A stretch of DNA of 23,283 nt from an uncultured Oscillospiraceae bacterium. Lineage in GTDB: Bacteria > Bacillota > Clostridia > Oscillospirales > Oscillospiraceae. The notes under the pieces were generated by a model. That model did not search any database, was not told the origin of the DNA, and saw only the letters and a program-made list of their open reading frames with translations. The first letter of the stretch is position 1. Each line of letters begins with the position of its first letter. A program made the translations under genes and the position numbers. Positions 1 to 6,873 of this stretch are shown one piece after another. Location: NCBI GenBank assembly GCA_934589065.1, contig CAKTNN010000035.1, forward strand, positions 1 through 23,283. Reading direction: 5' to 3'.

Positions 1-57
1 GGCGTGGTCGTGGCGGAGGGCGGAAATCGGAACCGGACGTATAAGCTGAAATCGTAA
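1..57 (+). CDS. 3' end of an unrecognised gene (partial)
   Basis: Frame 1 is open from the first base for 18 codons and ends with TAA at 55-57, giving the tail GVVVAEGGNRNRTYKLKS. The basic RNRTYKL ending recalls the winged-helix tail of some AlbA/AAA_4-type DNA-binding proteins of integrative elements, but 18 residues are too few to assign a family. The next gene on the same strand begins about 55 bases downstream, so the two may be cotranscribed. Confidence 0.4.
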   Translation, partial: GVVVAEGGNRNRTYKLKS

Positions 58-112
58 AGTGACGAAGAAAGCACCTCATGTGGATTCATTAGAGTGTAGG
101 AGGAAAAAAGTT

Positions 113-760
113 TTGGGAAAAAAAGAACAGCACCTTCTAACTGACAAAATCAAGAATATGTGTGTACAATGCAAGCGGTATCCCCATCATCGCATGATCC
201 TTTATATTTCTATTATTACGATTGTGTCAGGAGTTTTATCGATTTGCCTGTTCTGCTCGTTTCCTGCAGTATCTGCCTTGCTGACAAGCATCTGTGCAGG
301 GTGCATTACGGGGATTGTATTTTATATACTGGCAAATGTGCGCAATAATGAAATGAATGCAAGCCGTGAAGAATGGGAATCTCTCAATGAACATTATCAG
401 ATTTGTCAGCAGACCCAAAAGCTGTGCTTAACTGTAGTGACCAACTCGGATGTTTCCAAAGAAAATATCGCTCAAATATGCGCGGACACGCGGAAGCTCT
501 TTCGGTTTATGGCCTGCCTGTGTGTTGATCTTCCAAGGGCGGCCCGAATCATAAAAGACTATCCGCTGGATTACCTGGAACATTTGAAGAGGGCGGATGC
601 AGCTATTACAGATTTGGAAACAATGCAGGAACTGAGCGAAAGAACGCCGAAGGACATGATGGACATTCTTCCATTCATTTCGCAGACAGAAGAAATCATA
701 ATAACTCCATGGCTAAAGCTAATGGAAAATGTCGCATACTTAGAATCTTCTGAAATTTGA
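113..760 (+). CDS. Unrecognised membrane protein with two N-terminal helices
   Basis: I do not recognise this 215-residue protein. A basic, Cys- and His-containing N-terminus is followed by two adjacent hydrophobic segments (about residues 29-49 and 54-74, with a short link) and then about 140 soluble, charged, probably helical residues. This suggests a small membrane-anchored protein with a cytoplasmic C-terminal part. The frame is open from a GTG at 59, but no ribosome site precedes it. An AGGAGG at 98-103 lies 9 bases before the TTG at 113, so TTG 113 is preferred; the ATG at 155 has no ribosome site. Base composition is lower in GC than the operons further right, which fits accessory DNA. 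A weak hairpin lies 53 bases after the stop. Confidence 0.6.
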   Translation: MGKKEQHLLTDKIKNMCVQCKRYPHHRMILYISIITIVSGVLSICLFCSFPAVSALLTSICAGCITGIVFYILANVRNNEMNASREEWESLNEHYQICQQTQKLCLTVVTNSDVSKENIAQICADTRKLFRFMACLCVDLPRAARIIKDYPLDYLEHLKRADAAITDLETMQELSERTPKDMMDILPFISQTEEIIITPWLKLMENVAYLESSEI

Positions 761-812
761 GTATCCAATAAGCACGGGTGACATCCTGTGTGTAAGATAG
801 TATTGAAAAGAT

Positions 813-846
813 ACAGCCCACCAATCCTTGCTGACTGGCGGGCTGT
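813..846 (-). terminator. Hairpin terminator downstream of the spore-protein gene
   Basis: ACAGCCC at 813-819 and GGGCTGT at 840-846 pair, with CCA/TGG continuing the stem after one mismatch. Read on the minus strand the stem is followed by ATCTTTTC, so it suits the minus-strand gene. It may also stop the plus-strand gene ending at 760, where the following bases are less T-rich. Confidence 0.5.
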
Positions 847-906
847 GCCAATTTATTTGCCTTAGTCCCTCAACCGATGCTCCGGCGTGCCGTTCACATA
901 TTCCTC

Positions 907-1164
907 CTAAATCGTCACCGATGCTATGTACCGCACATTGACTTCATGCCCGATTGCGGTACGAGCCGGACGGGGATAATTCGCACTTCGTACGGTACTC
1001 ATCTTCTTGACCATCTGACCGCCAACGGAGCCTGCCTCGCGGGAGGTGAGGTCACCATTGTAGCCCTGCTTCAGGTTGACACCCATCTCCTGAGCGGCCT
1101 GCATTTTGAACTTGTCCATAGCTTCACGAGCCTGAGGAACGTTGATCTGGTTGTTGTTCTTCAT
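907..1164 (-). CDS. Alpha/beta-type small acid-soluble spore protein with atypical C-terminus
   Basis: Family proteins coat and protect DNA in dormant spores and are degraded at germination. Residues 1 to about 55 are typical: an Asn-rich start, VPQAREAMDKFKMQAAQEMGV, then LTSREAGSVGGQMVKKM, which carries the conserved GSVGG element. The family normally ends some 10-15 residues later with an acidic/basic helix. Here the frame instead runs into about 30 residues (STVRSANYPRPART onward) unlike any such tail, giving 85 residues against the usual 60-70. After the TAG stop the same frame continues for 14 codons to a TAA. AAGGAGAG precedes the ATG. I infer a rearrangement at about position 1000; whether the protein still works is unknown. 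Confidence 0.8.
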   Translation of the reverse strand: MKNNNQINVPQAREAMDKFKMQAAQEMGVNLKQGYNGDLTSREAGSVGGQMVKKMSTVRSANYPRPARTAIGHEVNVRYIASVTI

Positions 1165-1178
1165 AGTGGTTTCTCTCC

Positions 1179-1243
1179 TTTTCCATAACTTTCGCGGTTT
1201 TGTTCCGCAGTCATAGGTTGCGCGGAAACAGTGAGAAAATGCG
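1179..1243. repeat. Direct repeat, copy A (upstream of the spore-protein gene)
   Basis: This 65-bp segment aligns without gaps to 1539-1603, exactly 360 bases away, at roughly 75% identity by eye. The shared part begins TTTTCCATAACTTT. Copy A covers the stretch just upstream of the spore-protein start, so it probably contains that gene's promoter. No clear sporulation-sigma consensus could be picked out with confidence. Confidence 0.65.
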
Positions 1244-1398
1244 TGGTTTTTTGCGGAAAAGGTGGGGAAGAGTGGAAAATGAAAAGAAATAGACGGGGCA
1301 ATCTGGCCTGGAATTTTGCTTGCAGGACGAATGCATCAACAAAATAGGCGCATAGTCTTGAATGATAATTGAATACCTCTGAGATCAGGGGATGCTTA

Positions 1399-1427
1399 TG
1401 GTTGAAAATTTACTCTAATTTCAATCA
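1399..1427. other. Hairpin in gene-free stretch
   Basis: TGGTTGAAA (1399-1407) pairs with TTTCAATCA (1419-1427), nine base pairs with one G-T. A second small perfect hairpin, CGGCACG/CGTGCCG with a 7-base loop, lies at 1484-1504. Neither has a T-run. Apart from these, the two repeats and the leader signals, I see no gene in 1165-1792. Confidence 0.35.
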
Positions 1428-1538
1428 TCCAATTTTCATGCTGCAATGTGAATGGAATGAATTTTCAGCGAATTTTCACTTTACGGCACGTTCTTCCCGT
1501 GCCGGGCCTTAACCCTGCGGTTTCTTGCACAGCCCACG

Positions 1539-1603
1539 TTTTCCATAACTTTCACGGCGTTGTTTTGCAGGCGCAGGCTGCGGGGAAAGGGGGAGAAAGT
1601 GCG
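1539..1603. repeat. Direct repeat, copy B (orphan)
   Basis: This is the diverged second copy of the segment at 1179-1243. On the minus strand it is followed not by a spore-protein gene but by ATGGAAAACG and a 21-codon frame with no family features. It may be the leftover promoter region of a lost tandem spore-protein gene. Confidence 0.6.
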
Positions 1604-1654
1604 CGCTTTGGGTAATTTCATCCCCCCGGGGGGCTTCCGCGGGAAAAAGAGGTA

Positions 1655-1663
1655 TGGTAAGAT
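1655..1663 (+). promoter_or_regulatory. Possible extended -10 promoter of the ABC importer operon
   Basis: TGGTAAGAT contains a TGn extension and a TAAGAT -10 box (1658-1663). No good -35 box sits 17 bases upstream. It is the best promoter candidate before the operon starting at 1793 and would place the hairpin at 1714-1746 inside the leader. Confidence 0.35.
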
Positions 1664-1713
1664 ATCGGCATAAGAGGACGCCGATGTCCCAATTCCTTCC
1701 AAATTGAATGGAA

Positions 1714-1746
1714 AACGCCACACTATTTGGGAAGTAGTGTGGCGTT
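1714..1746 (+). terminator. Strong hairpin in the leader of the ABC importer operon
   Basis: AACGCCACACTA (1714-1725) pairs perfectly with TAGTGTGGCGTT (1735-1746) around a 9-base loop, followed by CTTGTTT. On the minus strand it is followed by TTCC. No gene ends nearby on the plus strand, so it may act as a transcription attenuator. An upstream CTTCCAAAT (about 1696-1704) can pair with the loop and left arm ATTTGGGAAG with one bulge, which would be a competing fold. Confidence 0.55.
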
Positions 1747-1792
1747 CTTGTTTCCGCAAACAACAAAGAAAACCGTGAGGAGGTAATCACGG

Positions 1793-2737
1793 ATGCGAAA
1801 GTATATTGTCAAGCGTCTGCTGCAGCTGATTCCCATTCTGCTGGCAATCACCTTTTTGTCCTTTGCAATGATGCGTATTGCCGGAAGTGATGCCGTGGAA
1901 CAGAAAATGGAAAATACGGGCTCCGCTGTTTCTCAGGAGGTGGTGGATGCTGCCCGAGCTGAACTGGGGCTGGATAAACCCTTCTTAACCCAGTATTTTC
2001 TGTGGCTGGGAAATTTATTGCGGGGGGACATGGGAACCAGCTACGTTTCGGGAAAAGATGTATTTGCAACCTTTGTTTCCAAGCTTCCTGCAACCCTTCT
2101 TTTGACGGTAACCTCCATATTGCTTACCATTGTGATTTCCATCCCGTTGGGAATTCTGGCGGCGGTCAAGCAAAACCGCTTTGTGGATTACCTGATTCGT
2201 GGGGCGAGCTTCCTGGGGAACAGTATGCCGAACTTCTTTGTGGCGCTGCTGCTGATGTATTTGTTCGCCATTCGGCTGAACTGGTTTCCGGTGATTGCCA
2301 AGGGGGTAAGCCTGCAAAGTGTGGCAATGCCCAGTCTGACTCTGGCAATTGCCATGTCCGCCAAATATCTGCGGCAGATTCGGGCTGCGGTCTTGGATGA
2401 GCTCAGCAAGGACTATGTGGTGGGCGCAAGGGCCAGAGGAATCCCATTCTCCGTGACACTGTGCAAAAGTGTTCTGAAAGCTTGCCTTGTGACGATTATT
2501 ACCCTTTTGACGCTGTCTGTCGGCAGCCTGCTGGGGGGAACTGCCATCGTGGAATCCATCTTTTTGTGGGATGGGGTGGGGAAAATGGCGGTGGACGCCA
2601 TCAGTATGCGGGATTATCCCGTTATTCAGGCCTATGTCATGTGGATGGCAATCATCTATGTGGTGATAAATCTGATTACGGATATGAGCTATCACATCCT
2701 GGATCCACGGATTCGCCTGGGAGGTGCGGAGCAATGA
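1793..2737 (+). CDS. Nickel/peptide-type ABC importer, first permease (DppB/NikB family)
   Basis: Inner-membrane channel subunit of an ABC importer taking up a nickel chelate, peptide or similar solute. At 314 residues it has the family's usual length. It begins with MRKYIVKRLLQLIPILL, the typical first helix, followed by the extracytoplasmic region with ELGLDKPF and GDMGTSY, then five more hydrophobic segments. The cytoplasmic EAA-type coupling loop (DYVVGARARGIPF, about residues 206-218) contacts the ATPases. It ends with the family-typical YHILDPRIRLG. GAGGAGGT lies 8 bases before the ATG. The stop overlaps the next start (ATGA), so the two permeases are translationally coupled. It is first in a five-gene operon. 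The substrate cannot be read from this subunit. Confidence 0.9.
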   Translation: MRKYIVKRLLQLIPILLAITFLSFAMMRIAGSDAVEQKMENTGSAVSQEVVDAARAELGLDKPFLTQYFLWLGNLLRGDMGTSYVSGKDVFATFVSKLPATLLLTVTSILLTIVISIPLGILAAVKQNRFVDYLIRGASFLGNSMPNFFVALLLMYLFAIRLNWFPVIAKGVSLQSVAMPSLTLAIAMSAKYLRQIRAAVLDELSKDYVVGARARGIPFSVTLCKSVLKACLVTIITLLTLSVGSLLGGTAIVESIFLWDGVGKMAVDAISMRDYPVIQAYVMWMAIIYVVINLITDMSYHILDPRIRLGGAEQ

Positions 2738-3594
2738 ACGGAAACATTACCATCCACACCCGGAGAATCAAGAGCAGCCATATCAAGTTGAGACTCTATA
2801 TTTTTCTGACCCTTGTGATTCTCCTGATGTTGGCGGCGCTGTTTTCCGAGCAGCTTGCGCCTTATGATCCCTACGAGCAGAATCTGGCTGAGGCGATGCT
2901 TCCCCCCTCTGACGGGCACATTATGGGCACAGACCGCTATGGGCGGGATCTGTTTTCCCGGGTTTTGCTGGGAGGAAAAGCCAGCATCTATGCCACGCTT
3001 GCCCTTGTGGCGGCAATCTCTGTTTTCGGTACCGTGGTGGGCACGCTCTGCGGCTATTATGGCGGCAGGGTGGATTCCCTTGTTATGGGAATCTCCGATG
3101 TGTGCCTTGCCTTTCCCGGCCTGGTGTTTGCCATGGCGGTGGCGGCGCTGCTGGGGGGCGGCATCAACAACGCGGTGCTGGCGCTGGCGGTGATCAGTTG
3201 GCCTAAATATTCCAGGGTCGCCAGAAGCCAGACCCTGGCACTGAAAAACAGTCCCTTTCTCTATGCGGCACGGCTGTCGGGGAGCAGCTCTGGGAAAATC
3301 ATTCTGGAGCATATCCTTCCCAATATCGTGGGCCCCATTCTGGTAACCGCCATGCTGGACATTGGGACTATGATGATGGAGCTGGCAGGGCTCTCCTTCC
3401 TTGGTCTGGGGGCAAAGCCGCCTATGGCGGAGTGGGGCAACATGATGAGCTCCGGAAGAAGTATGCTCCAAATGTACCCCTGGATTGTCCTGTCGCCCGG
3501 GCTGGGCATTTTTATCTCTGTTACACTGTTCAATCTATTGGGCGATTCTGTCCGGGATTATCTGGATCCCCGGAACAGACGCTCCAGATCATAA
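2734..3594 (+). CDS. Nickel/peptide-type ABC importer, second permease (DppC/NikC family)
   Basis: Partner channel subunit of the preceding permease; 286 residues, normal for the family. The N-terminal OppC-type segment (first helix at about residues 20-40, then APYDPYEQN) leads to the hallmark GTDRYGRDLFSRVLLG. Further helices follow, with the coupling loop around ALKNSPFLYAARLSGSS and the conserved LPNIVGPILV and LSFLGLGAKPP blocks near the end. The ATG at 2734 overlaps the upstream stop and has GGGAGGTG just before it. A longer open frame from 2461 is only read-through of the first permease gene in another frame. The lipoprotein gene follows after 18 bases. Confidence 0.9.
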   Translation: MNGNITIHTRRIKSSHIKLRLYIFLTLVILLMLAALFSEQLAPYDPYEQNLAEAMLPPSDGHIMGTDRYGRDLFSRVLLGGKASIYATLALVAAISVFGTVVGTLCGYYGGRVDSLVMGISDVCLAFPGLVFAMAVAALLGGGINNAVLALAVISWPKYSRVARSQTLALKNSPFLYAARLSGSSSGKIILEHILPNIVGPILVTAMLDIGTMMMELAGLSFLGLGAKPPMAEWGNMMSSGRSMLQMYPWIVLSPGLGIFISVTLFNLLGDSVRDYLDPRNRRSRS

Positions 3595-3612
3595 GAAAGG
3601 AAGAAAGAGTAT

Positions 3613-5193
3613 ATGAAAAGATGGATTGCACTGCTGCTTGCGCTCTGCCTGAGTGCCAGTATGCTTGCCGGATGTGGCAGCACCGCAACGGAAACCGGCG
3701 GCAATGAGGCTTCTCCTGCAGACAACACCTCCAGCGCGAAAAAGACCTTTGTATTTGGCGACACCACGTTTAATGCGGAAAACGAGGAGCCCAATGTGAA
3801 TCCCCACTATGCCTATGCCGGTTGGGCCTGCATTCGCTATGGCGTGGGAGAAACCCTGTTTAAAATTGACGACACCATGGAATTGCAGCCCTGGCTTGCG
3901 GAATTCTATGAACTGGTGGATGAGCTGACCTGGAAGATCACCTTAAAAGAGGGCGTGTGCTTCTCTAATGGCAACCCCTGTGATGCTGCCGCCGTAAAGG
4001 CCTGCCTGGAGCACCTGGTGGAGGTGCATGACCGCGCCCGGGGTGATTTGCAGATCGAAAGCATGGTGGCTGATGGGCTGACTCTGACCATCCATACCGC
4101 TTCGCCCGAACCTTCTCTGATCAACTACCTGTGTGAACCCTACGGCTGCATCATCGATATGAGTGCCGGTATCACCGGCGACGGGATCGTGGTGGGAACG
4201 GGCCCGTATGTGGTGACAGAACTGGTGACGGATGACCACCTGAACCTAAAAAAGAACGAAAACTACTGGGATGGCAAGGTCAACATCGATGAAATTACCG
4301 TTCGTACCATTTCCGATGGGGATACCCTGGCCCTTGCCCTGCAGTCCGGGGAAATCGATGCCGCCTACGGCATGGCCTACGCCAGCTACCCCCTGTTTGA
4401 AAACGATGATTATACTTTCACCGGGACCCAGACCAGCCGCTCCTTCTATTGCCAGATGAACTACACTTCTCCTGTGGTTCAGGACGCTGCCGTGCGGAAA
4501 GCAATTGCGATGGGCATTGATAAAGAGGGCTTTGTGAACACCCTGCTGGGTGGCTACGGCTATGTCGCTGCCGGCGCATTCCCGGATACTGTGGCCTTTG
4601 GCGGCCCCACGCTGAAGGCGGAAGCTTATGATCCCGAAGGGGCCAAGGCGCTTCTGGAGGAAGCCGGTTGGGTGGATACGGATGGAGACGGCTACCGGGA
4701 AAAGGACGGCGTGAAGCTGACCATTCGCTATCTGAGTTACCCCAGCCGTCAAGAGCTGCCGCTGCTGGCAGAGTCTGCCCAGGCAACGCTGAAGGATATC
4801 GGCATCCGGGTAGATTTGAACATTACCGCTGACCACAATTCCATTGCCAAAGATAAAACCGCCTGGGATATCTATGTGGGGGCAAATGTCAACTGCGGCC
4901 TGGGCGACCCTACCAACTTTTTCTCCACCCACTGCCTGGATGCTTCCACCAAGAACCGAGGCGCTTTCCACAGTGATAAGCTGGAGAAGCTGGCTGTAGA
5001 GCTGAACGACACCTTTGACAAAGATACGCGGAATCAGATCGCCCTCGAGATGCAGCAGATCCTTCTGGACGACAATGCCTTTATTTTCTGCTCCTTCCTG
5101 CGCATGAGCATGATCAGCAAGGCAAACGTCACCGGCCTGACCGCCCACGCCACGGATTTTTATGAACTGACTGCGGATTTGGATATCCGTTAA
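3613..5193 (+). CDS. Substrate-binding lipoprotein of the ABC importer (SBP_bac_5 family)
   Basis: Extracytoplasmic receptor delivering solute to the two permeases. A signal peptide (MKRWIALLLALCLSASMLAGC) has the lipobox LAGC with the lipidated Cys at 21, then a Ser/Thr/Ala linker. The body is a type II periplasmic-binding fold of SBP_bac_5 type: ETLFKIDD, QPWLAEFYE, WKITLKEGVCFSNG, VGTGPYVV, LKKNENYWDG and DAAVRKAIAMGIDKEGF follow the family order. Length is 526 residues, as usual. The segment SRQELPLLAESAQATLKDIGIRV and the lack of an OppA-sized insert resemble nickel-type (NikA/CntA) more than oligopeptide receptors, but the ligand is uncertain. It lies third in the operon, 27 bases before the first ATPase gene. 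Confidence 0.88.
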   Translation: MKRWIALLLALCLSASMLAGCGSTATETGGNEASPADNTSSAKKTFVFGDTTFNAENEEPNVNPHYAYAGWACIRYGVGETLFKIDDTMELQPWLAEFYELVDELTWKITLKEGVCFSNGNPCDAAAVKACLEHLVEVHDRARGDLQIESMVADGLTLTIHTASPEPSLINYLCEPYGCIIDMSAGITGDGIVVGTGPYVVTELVTDDHLNLKKNENYWDGKVNIDEITVRTISDGDTLALALQSGEIDAAYGMAYASYPLFENDDYTFTGTQTSRSFYCQMNYTSPVVQDAAVRKAIAMGIDKEGFVNTLLGGYGYVAAGAFPDTVAFGGPTLKAEAYDPEGAKALLEEAGWVDTDGDGYREKDGVKLTIRYLSYPSRQELPLLAESAQATLKDIGIRVDLNITADHNSIAKDKTAWDIYVGANVNCGLGDPTNFFSTHCLDASTKNRGAFHSDKLEKLAVELNDTFDKDTRNQIALEMQQILLDDNAFIFCSFLRMSMISKANVTGLTAHATDFYELTADLDIR

Positions 5194-5220
5194 CCGAAAA
5201 CAGAGGGAGGGAAGCGTCCT

Positions 5221-6003
5221 ATGGCAGAACTACTAAGTTTTAAACACGTAGAAATCTCATACGGCGCAGTTCCCGTTGTGCAGGATGTTTCCTTTTCCGT
5301 AAAACCCGGGGAAATTCTGGGGCTGGTGGGAGAATCCGGCAGCGGAAAATCTACTCTGCTGAAGGCGGCAATGGGGCTGTTGGGCAACGACGGCCTGGTG
5401 ACAAAGGGGAATATCCTGTTTGCGGGAAAGAACATTCCCGATTTGTCGGAAAAGGAGCTCCGCGGAATACGCGGAGCAAAAATCGGCATGATTTTTCAGG
5501 ATGCCGGGGCTTCCCTGTGCCCTATTCGCACCATTGGAGAGCAGATTTATGAGAGCATGGCAGCCCATAAATCCATCTCCAAAGGGGAAGCCAGGGAAAA
5601 GGCCTGCCGCCTTTTTGAAAAGCTGGAGTTTAAGGATGGGGATCGAATCTGGAATAGCTACCCCTTTGAGCTGTCCGGGGGCATGAACCAGCGAGTGGGG
5701 ATTGCCATTGCCATGCTGCAAGGCCCGGACATCCTTTTGGCAGATGAGCCTACCTCTGCCTTGGATGTGGCGGTGCAGAAGCAGGTGGTGCTGGAAATGA
5801 AGCAGCTCCGGGAACTGTTCGGCACAGCCATCATCCTGGTGACCCACGACATCGGTGTGGTGTCTGCTATGGCAGATACCGTGCTGGTATTAAAGGACGG
5901 CAGGCAGATGGAATACGGGGAGGCCCGTCAGGTGCTGGAGTCGCCCCAAAATGACTACACGAAAAAGCTGCTGGCGGCAGTGCCAAGACTGCGGAGGACA
6001 TAA
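5221..6003 (+). CDS. ABC importer ATPase, NikD/DppD type
   Basis: Cytoplasmic ATPase energising the importer. All ABC motifs are visible: Walker A GESGSGKST (37-45), Q-loop FQD (92-94), signature LSGGM (151-155), Walker B ILLADE (171-176) and the switch His in VTHD (209). At 260 residues it ends soon after the ATPase core and lacks the roughly 60-residue Cys-containing C-terminal extension of most Opp/Dpp ATPases, as in E. coli NikD. A GGGAGG-containing stretch precedes the ATG. The next gene starts at the base after the TAA. It most likely forms a heterodimer with that gene's product. Confidence 0.9.
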   Translation: MAELLSFKHVEISYGAVPVVQDVSFSVKPGEILGLVGESGSGKSTLLKAAMGLLGNDGLVTKGNILFAGKNIPDLSEKELRGIRGAKIGMIFQDAGASLCPIRTIGEQIYESMAAHKSISKGEAREKACRLFEKLEFKDGDRIWNSYPFELSGGMNQRVGIAIAMLQGPDILLADEPTSALDVAVQKQVVLEMKQLRELFGTAIILVTHDIGVVSAMADTVLVLKDGRQMEYGEARQVLESPQNDYTKKLLAAVPRLRRT

Positions 6004-6762
6004 ATGGAACCAATTTTAGAGGTCAGCGGACTGACGCGAAGGTTTTTCGCAAGAAATCAGGACAGCTTTGCTGCCGTAGACCAGGTGAGTTTCCGGCTGT
6101 TCCCTGGGGAGAAACTGGGCATTGTGGGGGAGTCCGGCTGCGGAAAAAGCACTTTGGCAAAGCTTTTGTGCCGCCTGATCGACCCCACGGGGGGAACAAT
6201 CCGGCTGTGCGGAAAGGATATTACCAAGAGCAGAGGGAAAGACCTGACTGGCATTTACCGGAACATCCAGATGGTTTTTCAGGACCCGGTTGCCTCCTTT
6301 GATCCCCGGCGTACTCTGGGAGATGGCGTTGGGGAGAGCTTGCGCGCTGCCGGTGTATCCAGAGCCGAGCGGGAAGCCCGGGTTCGGGAGCTGCTGGCGC
6401 AGTGCGGCCTGAATGAGGAATTTTCCGGGCGTTATCCCCATGAAGTCAGCGGCGGGGAGTGCCAGCGGGCAGCCATTGCCCGGGCTCTGGCGATTCAGCC
6501 GAAGATTCTGATCTGTGATGAAGCAACCTCTGCCCTGGATGTGACGGTGCAGCAGCAGATCATGGAGCTGCTGGAACGCCTGGGGCAGATCCACGAATTA
6601 TCCTACCTTTTCATCAGCCATAATCTGGCGCTGGTGCAGAGCTTTTGCGATCGGCTTCTGGTGATGCATGAGGGGAAAATTGTGGAGGAGGGCACACCGG
6701 ATGAGGTAATCCTCCACCCTCAGGCGGAGTATACAAAGCTTCTGATTGATTCCGTTCTATAA
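6004..6762 (+). CDS. ABC importer ATPase, NikE/DppF type
   Basis: Second ATPase of the importer, 252 residues. Walker A GESGCGKST (42-50), Q-loop FQDPVASFDPRRT, signature VSGGE, Walker B ILICDEATSALD and the switch His in FISHN are present. The SFDPR block after the Q-loop is typical of the DppF/NikE half. Like its partner it lacks a long C-terminal extension, which favours a nickel-type over an oligopeptide system. It starts directly after the upstream stop, so translation is probably coupled; it is the last gene of the operon, with a strong terminator 11 bases on. Confidence 0.9.
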   Translation: MEPILEVSGLTRRFFARNQDSFAAVDQVSFRLFPGEKLGIVGESGCGKSTLAKLLCRLIDPTGGTIRLCGKDITKSRGKDLTGIYRNIQMVFQDPVASFDPRRTLGDGVGESLRAAGVSRAEREARVRELLAQCGLNEEFSGRYPHEVSGGECQRAAIARALAIQPKILICDEATSALDVTVQQQIMELLERLGQIHELSYLFISHNLALVQSFCDRLLVMHEGKIVEEGTPDEVILHPQAEYTKLLIDSVL

Positions 6763-6773
6763 GGGAACAAAAA

Positions 6774-6811
6774 GGCCCTCATGATGACCTTAAACGGTCA
6801 TCATGAGGGCC
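6774..6811. terminator. Bidirectional terminator between convergent genes
   Basis: A perfect 16-bp stem (6774-6789 with 6796-6811) with a 6-base loop is followed by CAG and six Ts on the plus strand and preceded by five As, giving a T-run on the minus strand too. It ends both the ABC importer operon and the GH36 gene. Confidence 0.95.
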
Positions 6812-6873
6812 TCAGTTTTTTCGTGAACCGGGTATGTAATGACAGCTGCTTTTTGCGTATTTTATTCCAATTG

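Noticed and set aside
877..1188. 103-codon plus-strand open frame
   Set aside because: Antisense to the spore-protein gene, which has a ribosome site and family motifs.
2461..2733. N-terminal extension of the second permease frame
   Set aside because: It lies inside the first permease gene in another frame; the family-typical N-terminus and ribosome site support ATG 2734.
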